A DNA stretch of 64,000 nt from Lysobacter gummosus (GCF_001442805.1 NZ_CP011131.1:4402001-4466000), one strand, 5' to 3'. Counted from the first letter of the stretch, positions 25,988-36,539 are shown. The notes: a model not told the origin generated them from the letters alone. Numbers and translations: made by a program.

Positions 25988-27595
25988 TCACTCGCCGGCG
26001 GCCCGCGCCGTCTTCACTCGCTCGGTCAACTCGTGCAAGCCCGGGGCGGACGCATCGAGCGAACGCGCGGCCTGCAGCGCGGCGCGCGCGGCCTGCACTT
26101 CGCCCGCGCCCAGACGCTCGTCGCCGACCGCGATCCAGCGCAGGGCCAGGCGCAAGGCGGCTTCGCGCAGCGGCGCGCTGCTGCCTTCCAGGGTGCGGCG
26201 CGCGTCCAGGCATTCGCCGGCGCGGCCCAGGCGGTTGCCGCTGAGCTCGCGTTCGAAGCAGCGCTTGGCGGTCGGCAGCAGCCGCGCCACGGCCGCGCGC
26301 ACGGCCGGGTTCTGCGGCGCGATGGCCTGCGCCGCGCGCAATTTGTCGTAGGCGCTGTCGCCGGGCGGGGTCAGCAGATCGCCGCGCTGTTCGGCGGCCG
26401 CGGCCTGCGCCAACAGGCGCTGCAAGGACTGGCGCTGCTTGCCCGGCGCCTCCTGGTCGAAGCGTTTGTGCGATTCGCGCGCGCGGTCCAGATGCTGGCG
26501 CGCGACCGCGATCGAAGGCGCAGTCACCGCGATCTCGCGCGCCTGCGCCAACTCGGCCTCGGCCTGGGCGAAATCGAAATCGGCGGCCAATCGCTCGGCG
26601 CGCGCGGCGTGGGCATCGGCGATCGCGACCAGGCCGTTGCGCGCGGCGCCGTCGTCGGCGCGCACCGCGAGCAGGTCGCGATAAGCGGCCAAGGCGAGCT
26701 CCAGGCGCTGCCGGCGCAGGGCCTGATCGGCTTCGCGGCGGCGGCGTTCGATATGGCGCTCCAGCACGGTGAGGCTGTCGGGCAGATCGGCATGGCCCGG
26801 ATCGGCCTGCTGGGCGCGCTGGACGCCTTGCGCGCCGCGCACCAGTTCGCCGTTTTCCAGGGCCTGGCGCGCTTGTTGCAGCAGTTCGGCCAGGGTGTCG
26901 TCGCGACCTTCCAGGGCGTCGTTGCGTTGCGGCTGCAGCTCCAGCACGCGCTGGTACAGCGGCAGGGCGGTGTCCGGCGCGCCGTCGAGGCGGCCTTGCT
27001 CGCGCGCGCTCGCCGCGGCGGCGACCATCCGGTCCAGGCCGGCGTGGGTGGCTTCGCGTTCGCGCAGGCGCTGGGCCAGGGTTTCGACCCGGTCGCGCGG
27101 GGTGGCCAGATCGCGGGCCAGTTCCAGGCGGCCGCGGGCGAATTCGAAATGGCCGCCGTCGATGGCCTGGCGCGCCTGCTGCAGCGCCGCCTCGCCGGTG
27201 CGGGTCAGGCCGGTGCGCGCGTCGCTGCGATCGGGATCCAGCGCCAGCGCGGCTTCGTACAACTCGCGCGCGCCGCGGCCGTCGGGCGAGGTCAGGCGGC
27301 CTTCGGCCAGCGCGCGCGCGGCCTGTTCGCGCAGGCTTTGCAGGCGGGTGTCGGGCCACAGCCATTCCGACAGCGGTTGCCGCCACACGATCAACGCCGA
27401 CAACACCGCGAGCGCGGCGACCGCCAGCGCGATGCGGGTCCAGCGCTGGCGCCGGGCGCGGTCGGAGGCGGGATCGCGGCGCGGTTCGTCGTCGAAATGC
27501 AGCGTGCTCCAATCGCCGGCGAGGGGTTCGATCCGCGCGGCGCCTGCGGCGTGCGTGGCGGAACCTTCGGGCGAGGACGGCGGGCGGGATTTCAC
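25988..27595 (-). CDS. TPR membrane protein of unknown function
   Basis: This 535-aa protein has a cytoplasmic N-terminus of about 52 residues, one membrane helix (about 53-70, TRIALAVAALAVLSALIVW), then a long alpha-helical region. Tetratricopeptide-like units recur (ARELYEAALALDPDRSDART, YQRVLELQPQRNDA), interspersed with Arg/Gln/Glu-rich coiled-coil-like stretches. No enzyme motif is visible. Similar proteins in Xanthomonadaceae act as scaffolds, but that is general knowledge rather than evidence. It is flanked by a 258-bp gap and by a palindromic repeat, so it appears monocistronic. Confidence 0.8.
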   Translation of the reverse strand: MKSRPPSSPEGSATHAAGAARIEPLAGDWSTLHFDDEPRRDPASDRARRQRWTRIALAVAALAVLSALIVWRQPLSEWLWPDTRLQSLREQAARALAEGRLTSPDGRGARELYEAALALDPDRSDARTGLTRTGEAALQQARQAIDGGHFEFARGRLELARDLATPRDRVETLAQRLREREATHAGLDRMVAAAASAREQGRLDGAPDTALPLYQRVLELQPQRNDALEGRDDTLAELLQQARQALENGELVRGAQGVQRAQQADPGHADLPDSLTVLERHIERRRREADQALRRQRLELALAAYRDLLAVRADDGAARNGLVAIADAHAARAERLAADFDFAQAEAELAQAREIAVTAPSIAVARQHLDRARESHKRFDQEAPGKQRQSLQRLLAQAAAAEQRGDLLTPPGDSAYDKLRAAQAIAPQNPAVRAAVARLLPTAKRCFERELSGNRLGRAGECLDARRTLEGSSAPLREAALRLALRWIAVGDERLGAGEVQAARAALQAARSLDASAPGLHELTERVKTARAAGE

Positions 27596-27716
27596 GGCGA
27601 CAGGATAGCGCTACGAGGATGACGATCGTGCTGTTATTTTCGCCATGGCGTGCGAGCGCAGTGCGAAGGCGAAGCGCGATGAATGCCGGTGTGGGGGGCG
27701 GGTTACCTGATCGAAA

Positions 27717-27801
27717 GGCATCGGGGCTGAAGGCCCCTCCCACAACAGATTGCGAAAGCCGCGAAGTATTTTGTGGGAGGGGCCTTCAGCCCCGACGCTT
27801 T
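27717..27801. repeat. REPIN-like repeat, second copy
   Basis: An inverted pair: catcggggctgaaggcccct from about 27719 and tgtgggaggggccttcagcc from about 27772. It sits just past the relA stop codon and could also act as a transcription terminator through its stem. Confidence 0.8.
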
Positions 27802-27829
27802 TCGGCCCGCCGCCGCGCAACACCTCACC

Positions 27830-30016
27830 TCAACTGCGCTGCGCGTACTCCACCCCTGGCAGCGACGACAGCTTGCCGAGCAGGCTCGACAACTGCCCGT
27901 AATCGCCCACCCGCAAGCGCAGCCGCAGCCGCACCTGCGCGCCGTTGCGCTCGACATCGCTGCGGATGCTGATCACGTGCGCGTTGCCCTGGGCGATCAC
28001 GTTGGTGACTTCCTTGAGCAGCCACTTGCGGTCCAGGGCCAGGACTTCGATATCGACCTCGTAGCCCGAGCCCTTGCGCCCCCACTCCACCGGCAGCACC
28101 CGCTGCGGCTGGGCGGCGGCCAGGCGCTCGAACGCGCCGCAGCCGGGACGATGCACGCTGACGCCGCGGCCGCGGGTGAGGTAACCGACGATCGGCTCGC
28201 CCGGCAGCGGCTGGCAGCAGCGCGCCAGCTGCACCAGCAGGTTGCCCACGCCTTCGACGGTGAAATCGGTGGACTTGCCCGGCACCTTGCGCGGCGCCGG
28301 CGGAATGGTGGTGGTTGAACCCGAGGCGGGCGCCGGCGGCGGCGCCGACATCGCCCGTTCGTGCTCCAGCAGGACCCGGCCGATCTGGTGCGGGCCGATG
28401 TCGCCGAGCGCGACCTGCACGTACAGATCGCCGTCGCTGGCCAGATTGAAGCGTTCGCGCGCCGGCGCCAGATCGGCGCCGAGCACACCGAGCCGGCGCA
28501 GTTCCTTGTCCAGCAACTCGCGTCCGGCGGTTTCGTTGCGCGAGCGGTCGAGCTTGTGGAACCAGTTGCGCACCTTCTCGCGCGAGCGGTTGCTGGCCAG
28601 GAAACCGTTCGAGGCCACCAGCCAGTCGCGGCGCGGTTCGCCGGTCTTGGCGGTCAGGATTTCCACCCGGTCGCCGGTGCGCAGCTTGTGATCCAGCGGC
28701 ACGATGCGGCCGTCGATCTTGGCGCCGCGGCAGCGATGACCGACTTCGGTGTGCACGTGATAAGCGAAATCCAGCGGCGTGGCGCCGGCCGGCAGATCGA
28801 TCACCTCGCCCTTGGGCGTGAGCACATAGACCCGGTCTTCGACCAGCTCGGTATCCAGCTCGCTGGCCAGCGCCTCGTCGCCGCCCTGGCCGCCTTCGCT
28901 CTTGGCGTCGAGCAGGCGCCGCATCCAGGCGATCTTGCGGTCGAACGCGGCATCGGCGCTGTGGCTGCCGACTTCCTTGTATTTCCAGTGCGCGGCCACG
29001 CCGAGCTCGGCCTGGCGATGCATCTCGTGGGTGCGGATCTGCACTTCCAGGGTCTTGCCTTCCGGCCCGACCACGGCGGTGTGCAGCGAGCGGTAGTCGT
29101 TGCGCTTGGGCCGGGCGATGTAGTCGTCGAACTCGCTCGGGATCGGTGTCCAGGTGGCGTGGACCACGCCGAGCGCGGCGTAGCACGCGCCCACGTCGTC
29201 CACCATCACCCGCACCGCGCGCAGGTCGTACAGCTCGCTGATCGGCGCGTCCTTGCGCTGCATCTTCTTCCAGATGCTGTAGATGTGCTTGGGCCTGCCG
29301 GCGACTTCGGCCTTGAGGCCCTGCGCGACCATGGCTTCGCGCAGGGTGCGCTTGACCTGCTCGATGTAGCGCTCGCGATCGCCGCGCTTTTCGTCCAGCA
29401 GGCGGGCGATCTTCTGATAGGTCTGCGGTTCCAGATAGCGGAACGCCAGGTCTTCGAGTTCCCACTTGAGCTGCCAGATGCCCAGGCGGTTGGCCAGCGG
29501 CGCGTGGATGTCGCGGGTCAACGCCGCCAGCTCGCGCCGCGTCTCCGGCGCCAGGGCGTCGGCGTGGCGCATGCGCGCGAGCTGGCGCGCCAGCAGGATC
29601 GGCACCACGCGCAGGTCGCGCACGATCGCCAGCAACAGCCGGCGCAGGCCCTCGGTGCCCGAGCGCCGGCTTTGTTCGGCATGCAGCGCCCAGACTTGGC
29701 CGGCGGCGCGCTGGCCGTCGAGCAGGGCGGCGACCACCGGATGTTCGCGCTCCAGGCCCGGGCCCAAGGCCGCGGCCCAGCCTGGATAGACATGCAGGAT
29801 CGCCGCGGCGACGGTGTCGCTGTCGGCGTCGAGCAAGGCCAGCGCATCCATGGTCGCGGCGACCACCGCCGGCGAATCCAGCGCGCCGGCGCCGGCCTCG
29901 GGCTTGAGCGCGGCCGCGCTCAGCGCCTTGCGCAAGGGCGCGGACAGGGCCGCCGCCGCGGGCAGCGCCAGCACGTCGGACAGGGGCGAATGAGACTCGG
30001 CGGGGGAAGCGTTCAC
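27830..30016 (-). CDS. relA: (p)ppGpp synthetase RelA
   Basis: RelA makes pppGpp/ppGpp from ATP and GTP/GDP on stalled ribosomes. Domains in order: a degenerate hydrolase domain lacking an HD motif (LHAEQSRRSGTEGLRRL), the synthetase (HIYSIWKKMQRK, LYDLRAVRVMVDDVGACYAAL), a TGS domain (VYVLTPKGEVIDLPAGATP), a Cys-containing region (LARCCQPLPGEP, HRPGCGAF) and a C-terminal ACT domain. Loss of HD marks RelA rather than SpoT. The frame is open to an ATG at 30172, but the first 52 residues are Arg/Pro-rich and unlike the family, so I chose GTG 30016 (728 aa). The start remains uncertain. It is divergent from two secreted-protein genes. Confidence 0.93.
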   Translation of the reverse strand: MNASPAESHSPLSDVLALPAAAALSAPLRKALSAAALKPEAGAGALDSPAVVAATMDALALLDADSDTVAAAILHVYPGWAAALGPGLEREHPVVAALLDGQRAAGQVWALHAEQSRRSGTEGLRRLLLAIVRDLRVVPILLARQLARMRHADALAPETRRELAALTRDIHAPLANRLGIWQLKWELEDLAFRYLEPQTYQKIARLLDEKRGDRERYIEQVKRTLREAMVAQGLKAEVAGRPKHIYSIWKKMQRKDAPISELYDLRAVRVMVDDVGACYAALGVVHATWTPIPSEFDDYIARPKRNDYRSLHTAVVGPEGKTLEVQIRTHEMHRQAELGVAAHWKYKEVGSHSADAAFDRKIAWMRRLLDAKSEGGQGGDEALASELDTELVEDRVYVLTPKGEVIDLPAGATPLDFAYHVHTEVGHRCRGAKIDGRIVPLDHKLRTGDRVEILTAKTGEPRRDWLVASNGFLASNRSREKVRNWFHKLDRSRNETAGRELLDKELRRLGVLGADLAPARERFNLASDGDLYVQVALGDIGPHQIGRVLLEHERAMSAPPPAPASGSTTTIPPAPRKVPGKSTDFTVEGVGNLLVQLARCCQPLPGEPIVGYLTRGRGVSVHRPGCGAFERLAAAQPQRVLPVEWGRKGSGYEVDIEVLALDRKWLLKEVTNVIAQGNAHVISIRSDVERNGAQVRLRLRLRVGDYGQLSSLLGKLSSLPGVEYAQRS

Positions 30017-30230
30017 TGCGAAGGGTCGGTGTGCTGGCGGAGCCTGTTCGTTGGGGAGCGTGCGGGTGGGGCGGCGGGCGGAACGGTGGCGGTGAATGGG
30101 GAACGCGGCGCCCGCGGATGCGGGCGGCCGCAACGGCGACCGCACTGCGGCGACGCGGCGCGCGCGATACATCGAAGCGGGCGCGGCTAACGTCTACACT
30201 AGCGAGCAACCGCCCCGAGGAACAGCACGA

Positions 30231-30755
30231 ATGTCCGCGATTCCCCCTACCGCGTTGCGCCGCCTGCCCACCGCCTTCGCGCTGGCCGCCTGCCTCGCCG
30301 CCGCCCTGGCCGCGCCGGCCGCGATGGCGCAACAGAAAATCGAACAGCAAATGAGCGCCGAGCAGTTCAAGAACGCCGGCCTGACCAAGCTCAGCGACAC
30401 CGAACTGAGCAACCTGAACGCCTGGCTCAACCATACCGTCGATGCCGAGACCAGCAAGGCCGCGGTCAAGGCCAAGGAAGAGTCCAAGCACGAGCGCACC
30501 GGCTTCCTGTCGGTCGGCGCATCCAAGGAGCCGGTCGTCGCACGCCTCAACGGCAGCTTCACCGGTTTCAACCGCGGCCAGACCTACGTGCTCGATAACG
30601 GCCAGGAATGGCGCCAGGAAGACAACGCCGACCTGCCGGGCGTGCGCACGCTGGAATCGCCGCAGGTGCGCATCACCCCGAGCATCATCGGCAACGCCTG
30701 GTACCTGTCGGTGCAGGGCTACAACACCCGCGCCAAGGTCAGCCGCGTCAAGTAA
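30231..30755 (+). CDS. Secreted protein, first of two tandem paralogues
   Basis: ATG 30231 follows GAGGAACAG and gives a signal peptide (about 35 aa, ending AAPAAMA before QQKIEQQ). The mature part starts with a helical segment (MSAEQFKNAGLTKLSDTELS) and has a C-terminal beta domain (ARLNGSFTGFNRGQTYVLDN, then QVRITPSIIGNAWYLSVQGY). The next gene encodes the same architecture (QLKATGLDTLSAQQL, KGEFRGWSSGTVLTLENG), so the pair arose by duplication. Function is unknown. It is divergent from relA across about 210 bp, which must carry promoters for both. Confidence 0.8.
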   Translation: MSAIPPTALRRLPTAFALAACLAAALAAPAAMAQQKIEQQMSAEQFKNAGLTKLSDTELSNLNAWLNHTVDAETSKAAVKAKEESKHERTGFLSVGASKEPVVARLNGSFTGFNRGQTYVLDNGQEWRQEDNADLPGVRTLESPQVRITPSIIGNAWYLSVQGYNTRAKVSRVK

Positions 30756-30827
30756 CCCCTCCCTGTTCCCGCGCGCGGCTTCGCGCGCGGGCCTCAACCG
30801 CTTGCACATCCCGCTTCGGAGTTCGTC

Positions 30828-31307
30828 ATGCGTGTGCTGTCTTCGTTGACCGTTGCCGTGCTGTTCGCGATCGCCCCCGCCGCCTTCGGCGCCGAGCGTC
30901 CCTACGTGCCGGTCGAACAGCGCTTCACCGCCGAACAGCTCAAGGCCACCGGCCTGGACACGCTGTCGGCGCAGCAGTTGCAGGCCTTGAACGAGTTGCT
31001 GTCGCAAGACCAGAACGTCGCGGTCACCGAAGCGGTCAAGCAGGTGCGCACCGAGCGCAAGGGCCTGCTCGATCGCGGCGACGTGGAACCGGTGACCAGC
31101 ACTTTGAAGGGCGAGTTCCGCGGCTGGTCCAGCGGTACCGTGCTGACCTTGGAAAACGGCCAGCGCTGGCGCGTGGTGGAAGGCTCGCTGTTCCTCGGCA
31201 AGTCGGTGCCGGCGCCGAAGATCACCATCCGTCCCGGCCTGATGGGCGGCTGGTACCTGGAAGCCGAAGGGCAGACGCCGAAGGCCAAGGTCAAGCGGTT
31301 GGATTGA
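30828..31307 (+). CDS. Secreted protein, second tandem paralogue
   Basis: This 159-aa protein has a signal peptide (MRVLSSLTVAVLFAIAPAAFG, cleaved before AERPYV). The helical part QRFTAEQLKATGLDTLSAQQ and the beta part GQRWRVVEGSLFLGK, PKITIRPGLMGGWYLEAEG match the preceding paralogue segment by segment. The gap of 72 bp and the terminator at 31339 suggest one transcript. It lacks cysteines and enzyme motifs. I do not recognise the family. Confidence 0.8.
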   Translation: MRVLSSLTVAVLFAIAPAAFGAERPYVPVEQRFTAEQLKATGLDTLSAQQLQALNELLSQDQNVAVTEAVKQVRTERKGLLDRGDVEPVTSTLKGEFRGWSSGTVLTLENGQRWRVVEGSLFLGKSVPAPKITIRPGLMGGWYLEAEGQTPKAKVKRLD

Positions 31308-31338
31308 GGTGCGGGCTGCGTGCCCGGCGATCGGATCG

Positions 31339-31370
31339 AACGAAGGCGGCCTTGGCCGCCTTCGTTGTTT
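31339..31370 (+). terminator. Rho-independent terminator of the secreted-protein pair
   Basis: An 11-bp perfect stem (cgaaggcggcc / ggccgccttcg, 31341-31351 with 31354-31364) is followed by ttgttt. It begins 32 bp after the stop codon at 31307. Confidence 0.85.
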
Positions 31371-31387
31371 CTGCCCAAGGTCTCTGC

Positions 31388-31500
31388 AGGAGGGCTTCAG
31401 CCCCGATGTTTTCCTATCCGGGGCGATGAAGCTTGTTTGCTCATAGGTTCTGCAGCGATCTGAGCCGAAAGCATCGGGGCTGAAGCCCCTCCCACAGAGA
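31388..31500. repeat. REPIN-like repeat, third copy
   Basis: The arms aggagggcttcagccccgat (31389) and catcggggctgaagcccctc (about 31473) are inverted and separated by about 60 bp of unrelated sequence. It lies between the plus-strand terminator and the end of hrpA. Confidence 0.75.
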
Positions 31501-31541
31501 CTTCGTGGGGCCACAGCGACGGCCGCGACGCAGCACGGGCA

Positions 31542-34500
31542 TCAATCGCGCAAGCCGGCCAACCGCTGCGCCAGCTTCTTCGGCGACACCCCGCCGCGCA
31601 CGCCCAGTTCCTGCGCGAACAACGACACCCGCAGTTCCTCGATATCCCAGCGCAAGGCTTGCCAGCCTTCGCTGTCGTCCTCGCCGGCCGCGTTGGCCGC
31701 GTCCAGCGCATCGACGAAGGGTTTGATCTCCAGCATCCGCGCCTGGTCGCGCACCGGATCGCGCAGCGCGCGTTCGCTGCGCACCGACAAGGCCTTGAGG
31801 TAACGCGGGTACTCGGCCAGCGCCACGGTGGCGACATCGCGCAGGAAGCCCGGCGGGGTCAGCCGCGCCAGTTGCGCGCGCATGTCGTCGAGATTGCCGC
31901 TGGCCCAGCCCATCAGCGGCGATTCCAGGCGCGCGCGCACTTCCGCGACCGCGCTGAGGATCGCCTCGGCCTGGCGCAAGCGCTCCATCGCCTCGGGAAA
32001 CAGCTTGCGCGCGACGGTATCGCGGCGCAGTTCGAACGCGGCCGGATCGCGCACCGCGACCAGCTCGGCATCGTCGCCCAGCAACGATTGCAGGGCGCCA
32101 TCGACCAGATCCTCGCGCAGGCGGTCGCTGTCGCGCGGGCGGTCGTGCGCGGCGACGTTCTTCCCCGCGCCGGTCTGCAAGGCGGCGATCTGCGCCGCGC
32201 GGGTCGGCGACACGCGCTCCTTGCGCGGCGCGGCCGATTCGATCGCCGCGTACAGCAGGCCGGTCTTGGCCTGGATCGGCAATTGCTTGCGCGATTGCTT
32301 GAGCTTCTCCGCCATCGCGATCGTCAGCAGCCTGCGCACGCCGCGCGGATGCGCGCGCAACGCGGCCTCGCGCTCGGCGTGCACGCGCAGCGACACGGTC
32401 TCGCCGTCGTCGTGCAAGGCCGGGAATGCCGGCACGCCGGCCGCGCCGGGCACCGACATCGGGATCGGCTGCTCCGGGAACGTCGTCAGGCCGCGCTGGC
32501 CCAGGCCGTCGGCGGCCTGCGCGGCGAAGGCGCGCGCGGCGCGTTCGCCGAAGCGCGCGCGCAGTTCGTCCAGGTCGCGCGACTCGGCCAGCACCACCGC
32601 CTCGCCCTGCTTGCCCTTGCCTTGCGGCGCATCGAGCAAGCGCAGATTCATGCGCAGATGCGGCTCGATCGACGCCGCATCGAAATCCGTCGGCGCGACC
32701 TCGGTGCCGCCGAGCTTGCGCAGGAAGCGCGCCAGCGTGCCGACCAGATCGTCGCCCTCGGAAGTTGAATAGGCCTCGAAGAAGGCCTTGGCGAAATCCG
32801 GCGCCGGCACGAAGTTGCGCCGCAGCGTTTTCGGCAACGACTTGATCAAGGCAGCGGCCTTGTCGGCGACGAAGCCCGGCGCCAGCCACGACAGCTGCGC
32901 CGGATCGAGCGCGTTGAGCAGATGCAGCGGCACCGCCAGGGTCATGCCGTCGTCCGGCGCGCCCGGCTCGAAGCGGTAACTCACCGCCAGCCGCGCGTTG
33001 CCCAGTTGCAGATATGGCGGGAAGCGCGCGGCCTCGCTTTCGCCGCCGATCATCAGATCGTCGCCGGACCACTCCAGCCTGGCCTTCTCGTCGGCCGGCA
33101 ACTTGTTGTACCAGGCGTCCAGCGCCTGCGCGTTGTGCACCTGCGCCGGCAAGCGGTCCAGGTACCACTGCGCCATCCATTCCTCATCCACCACCAGCCC
33201 GGCGCGGCGCTGCTTGGCTTCTTCTTCGTGCGCCTTGGCCAGGGTGGCGAGATTGCGCGGCAAGAACGCGGCGCGGGTGTTGATCTCGCCGGTCACCAGC
33301 GCGTCGCGGACGAAGATGATGCGGCTCTCTTCCGGATACAGCGCGCCGTAATGGATCGGCCGCTTCGGCGCCAGCACCAGCCCGAACAGGCTGATCTGCT
33401 CGCTGCCGACCACGCGGCCTTGCGAACGCGCCCAGCGCGGATCGTGATGACGCCGCGCCAGCAGATGCGGCAGTTCCTGGATCGCCCAGTCCGGCTCGAT
33501 GTTGGCGTTGGTCATCGACCACACCCGCTCGGTGTCGAGCAAGGTCGCCGACAGCACCCACGGCGGCGGCTTTTTGGCCAGCGGCGAGCCCGGGAACAAC
33601 TGGAACTTGCGCCCGCGCGGGCCGTCGTAGAAGCCCTTGTCGGCGCGGAAACCGATCTGGGTCGGCAGGCCGGCGATCAGGGCGCGGTGCAAGGTCGCGT
33701 AGCCGTCGCGGCCGTCTTCGAGCGACGACTGCGGCTGCCGTCCCTGGCGCGACACTTTCGCCTCCGGACCGTCCGGCCCGGCCATCCGTGGCCGGGCGCT
33801 CGCCACCGCGCGAGCCGGTGGCTCGCTGACGCGGTGGCTCGCCCAACCGAGCTCATCGCACAGCAACTTCAACTGCCGATGCAGCTCACGCCACTCGCGC
33901 ATGCGCAGGAAGCCGAGGAAATGCTTCTCGCACCAGGCGCGCAGCTTGGACTGAGTCAGCTCCTCGTGGGCGTTCTGGTAGCCGTCCCACAAATTCAGGA
34001 TGCCGACGAATTCCGAACGCGGATCGGCGAACAGCGCATGCGCGGCGTCGGCCGCGCCGCGCTGGTCGGCCGGGCGTTCGCGCGGGTCCTGGATGCCCAG
34101 GAACGCGGCGATGGCGATCATCTCGCGCAGGCAGCCGTGGTCGTTGGCCGCGACCAGCATGCGCGCGAGCTTCACGTCCACCGGCAGGCGCGCCATGGTC
34201 CGGCCGATCGCGGTGAGTTTCCTGCCTTCGTCCACCGCGCCCAGTTCGGCCAACTGCTGCCAGCCGTCGGCGACGGCGCGGCTGTCGGGCGGCTCCAGGA
34301 ACGGGAAGTCCTCGATATGCCCCAGGCCCAGCGAGAGCATGCGCAGGATCACCCCGGCCAGCGCGGCGCGACGGATTTCCGGATCGGTGTAGCGCGCGCG
34401 CGATTCGAAATCCGCTTCGCTGTACAAGCGGTAGCAGGTGCCTTCGCTGATGCGGCCGCAGCGGCCCTTGCGCTGGTCGGCGCTGGCCTGGCTGATCGGT

Positions 34501-35753
34501 TCGATGTGCAGGCGGTCGAGCTTGCCGCGCGGGCTGTAACGCTTGACCCGCGCCAGGCCCGGATCGACCACGTAGCGGATGCGCGGCACGGTCAGCGAGG
34601 TTTCGGCGACGTTGGTCGCCAGCACGATGCGGCGCTTGGGGCCGGGATTGAACACCCGGTCCTGGTCGCGCACCGACAGCCGCGCGTACAGCGGCAGCAC
34701 TTCGGTCTCGCGGTATTTGCGCCGCTCCAGCGCCTGGTGCGCGTCGCGGATCTCGCGCTCGCCGGACAGGAAGATCAGCACGTCGCCGCGCGGGTCTTCG
34801 CGGGTGATTTCGTCGCAGGCCGCGACAATGCCGTCGTTGGTCGAGATCGCGGCATTCGGGGTTCGGGATTCGGGATTCGGACGGCCCGGACGCCGCGAGT
34901 CCGCTTCAACGGTTGCCGACTCCCGATTCCCGGTTTCCGTCTCGTCCAAAGGCCGATAACGCACGCTGACCGGATACCCGCGCCCTTCCACGTTGACCAC
35001 CGGCGCATTGTCGAAATGCGCGGCGAAGCGGTCGGTGTCGATGGTCGCCGAGGTCACGATGACCTTCAGGTCGGGCCGCTTCTTCAGCAACTGCTTCAGA
35101 TAGCCCAACAGGAAGTCGATGTTGAGGCTGCGCTCGTGCGCCTCGTCGATCAGGATGGTGTCGTAGGCCGACAGCCAGCGGTCGGACTGGATTTCCGCCA
35201 GCAAGATGCCGTCGGTCATGAACTTCACCGCGGTGCGCTCGCCGACGTTGTCGTTGAAACGCACCTGGTAGCCGACGGTTTCGCCGATCTGGGTGTTGAG
35301 CTCCTCCGCCACGCGCCGCGCCACCGCGCGCGCGGCGATGCGGCGCGGCTGGGTGCAGCCGATCATGCCGGCGGCGCCGCGGCCGGCGGCTAGGCACAGC
35401 TTCGGCAACTGGGTGGTCTTGCCGGAACCGGTTTCGCCCGCGATCACCACCACCGGATGCTTGCGGATCAATTCGACGATGCGATCGCCTTCGGCCGCGA
35501 TCGGCAAAGCCGGGTCCACCGGCGCGCGCGGCAGCGACTTCGCGCGCGCTTCGCGCTGCGCGACGGAAGCGGCCAATGCCTGCGCGAACGCGGCCTGCGC
35601 CTTGTCGTCGCCGGGCTTGCCGCTCCAGCGCGACCACAGGCCGTGCAGGCGGCCGCGATCGCGGCTGAGCGCGCCGTCGATGGCGCGCCGCGCCTGCCGT
35701 AACGCAGCGCTCGCGTCGGCGTGATTAGACTGTTGGGTATGGCTGGTATTCAT
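31542..35753 (-). CDS. hrpA: ATP-dependent RNA helicase HrpA
   Basis: This 1403-aa DEAH/RHA helicase carries Walker A GETGSGKT (106-113), DEAH (203-206), SAT (TSATID) and the C-terminal motifs [11 protein letters not shown] and [16 protein letters not shown]2, OB-fold and the long HrpA-specific C-terminal region follow. HrpA rescues stalled ribosome assemblies and processes some mRNAs in E. coli. Two in-frame insertions interrupt conserved parts. Residues about 273-305 are low-complexity and derive from the gggaatc-type repeat seen elsewhere in the window; a second at about 33722-33833 encodes [20 protein letters not shown]. Neither disrupts a catalytic motif. The helicase is probably functional. 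Confidence 0.93.
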   Translation of the reverse strand: MNTSHTQQSNHADASAALRQARRAIDGALSRDRGRLHGLWSRWSGKPGDDKAQAAFAQALAASVAQREARAKSLPRAPVDPALPIAAEGDRIVELIRKHPVVVIAGETGSGKTTQLPKLCLAAGRGAAGMIGCTQPRRIAARAVARRVAEELNTQIGETVGYQVRFNDNVGERTAVKFMTDGILLAEIQSDRWLSAYDTILIDEAHERSLNIDFLLGYLKQLLKKRPDLKVIVTSATIDTDRFAAHFDNAPVVNVEGRGYPVSVRYRPLDETETGNRESATVEADSRRPGRPNPESRTPNAAISTNDGIVAACDEITREDPRGDVLIFLSGEREIRDAHQALERRKYRETEVLPLYARLSVRDQDRVFNPGPKRRIVLATNVAETSLTVPRIRYVVDPGLARVKRYSPRGKLDRLHIEPISQASADQRKGRCGRISEGTCYRLYSEADFESRARYTDPEIRRAALAGVILRMLSLGLGHIEDFPFLEPPDSRAVADGWQQLAELGAVDEGRKLTAIGRTMARLPVDVKLARMLVAANDHGCLREMIAIAAFLGIQDPRERPADQRGAADAAHALFADPRSEFVGILNLWDGYQNAHEELTQSKLRAWCEKHFLGFLRMREWRELHRQLKLLCDELGWASHRVSEPPARAVASARPRMAGPDGPEAKVSRQGRQPQSSLEDGRDGYATLHRALIAGLPTQIGFRADKGFYDGPRGRKFQLFPGSPLAKKPPPWVLSATLLDTERVWSMTNANIEPDWAIQELPHLLARRHHDPRWARSQGRVVGSEQISLFGLVLAPKRPIHYGALYPEESRIIFVRDALVTGEINTRAAFLPRNLATLAKAHEEEAKQRRAGLVVDEEWMAQWYLDRLPAQVHNAQALDAWYNKLPADEKARLEWSGDDLMIGGESEAARFPPYLQLGNARLAVSYRFEPGAPDDGMTLAVPLHLLNALDPAQLSWLAPGFVADKAAALIKSLPKTLRRNFVPAPDFAKAFFEAYSTSEGDDLVGTLARFLRKLGGTEVAPTDFDAASIEPHLRMNLRLLDAPQGKGKQGEAVVLAESRDLDELRARFGERAARAFAAQAADGLGQRGLTTFPEQPIPMSVPGAAGVPAFPALHDDGETVSLRVHAEREAALRAHPRGVRRLLTIAMAEKLKQSRKQLPIQAKTGLLYAAIESAAPRKERVSPTRAAQIAALQTGAGKNVAAHDRPRDSDRLREDLVDGALQSLLGDDAELVAVRDPAAFELRRDTVARKLFPEAMERLRQAEAILSAVAEVRARLESPLMGWASGNLDDMRAQLARLTPPGFLRDVATVALAEYPRYLKALSVRSERALRDPVRDQARMLEIKPFVDALDAANAAGEDDSEGWQALRWDIEELRVSLFAQELGVRGGVSPKKLAQRLAGLRD
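34839..34937 (-). repeat. gggaatc-type repeat inserted in frame in hrpA
   Basis: The plus strand reads gttcgggattcgggattcgg at about 34861, and later gactcccgattcccggtttc, inverted relative to the first. These units match the 12-copy gggaatc array beside queC (63325-63408). The insert adds about 33 residues ([20 protein letters not shown] and on) between conserved helicase blocks, keeping frame. Confidence 0.75.
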
Positions 35754-35911
35754 CGATAGATCGTTTGCATCGCAGCGCTAGGAACAAACCATTTCACATC
35801 TTTGGCGACAGCGCCTATTGTCGCCGCAAGTTCCGGAAAAACCGCTCCGGCACCAGCTCAAGATCCCAGCTTCAAATCCACAGAACCCCCGCAATGGAGA
35901 AGGAGTCGCCC

Positions 35912-36481
35912 ATGGCCAAGTCCACCAAGCCCGTCAAGACCAAACCCGGCAAGTCCAAGGCGCCGGTCAATCCGGCCGCATCGCCTGCCGCCGGCGACGG
36001 CGCGCCCTCGATCGATATCGGGATCTCGACCGCCGATCGCAAGAAGATCGCCGAAGGTCTGTCGCGCTTCCTGGCCGACAGCTACACCCTGTACCTGAAG
36101 ACCCACAACTTCCATTGGAACGTGACCGGGCCGATGTTCAACAGCCTGCACGTCATGTTCGAGACCCAGTACACCGAGCAGTGGACCGCGCTGGACGAGA
36201 TCGCCGAGCGCATCCGCGCGCTGGGCTTCAATGCGCCGGGTTCCTATGCCGAATTCGTGCGTCTGACCTCGATTCCGGAAGAACCGGGCCTGACCGACGC
36301 CGCCGACTGGCACGAAATGGTTCGCCAGCTGGTGGTGGGCAACGAAGCGGTGTGCCGCACCGCGCGCAAGGTACTCGACCAGGCCGACGACGTCGATGAC
36401 GCGCCGACCGAAGACCTGCTGACCCAGCGTCTGCAGACCCACGAGAAGTATGCGTGGATGCTGCGTTCGCTGTTGCAGTGA
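35912..36481 (+). CDS. dps: Dps-family DNA-protecting ferritin
   Basis: The start is ATG 35912, 7 nt after AAGGAG; an ATG at 35894 lies inside that leader and is less likely. The 189-aa protein has a Lys/Pro-rich N-terminal tail ([16 protein letters not shown]) that probably binds DNA. The Dps ferroxidase signature follows: [16 protein letters not shown] and [14 protein letters not shown] provide the His, Asp and Glu ligands at the dimer interface. Dps forms 12-mers that oxidise iron with hydrogen peroxide and protect the chromosome in stationary phase. It has its own terminator and is convergent with the LysR gene. Confidence 0.95.
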   Translation: MAKSTKPVKTKPGKSKAPVNPAASPAAGDGAPSIDIGISTADRKKIAEGLSRFLADSYTLYLKTHNFHWNVTGPMFNSLHVMFETQYTEQWTALDEIAERIRALGFNAPGSYAEFVRLTSIPEEPGLTDAADWHEMVRQLVVGNEAVCRTARKVLDQADDVDDAPTEDLLTQRLQTHEKYAWMLRSLLQ

Positions 36482-36539
36482 TCGCCCGCGCAGTTCGGCC
36501 GGCTATGCGCTGAGCGTGGCGCCGGCTTGCTCGATCCGA

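Noticed and set aside
28361..30190. A 609-aa plus-strand frame opposite relA
   Set aside because: It is a shadow of relA with no conserved motif.
27825..31514. A 1229-aa minus-strand frame over relA and the secreted-protein pair
   Set aside because: It overlaps relA in another frame, has low-complexity Arg/Ala composition and runs opposite to two genes with signal peptides and a terminator.
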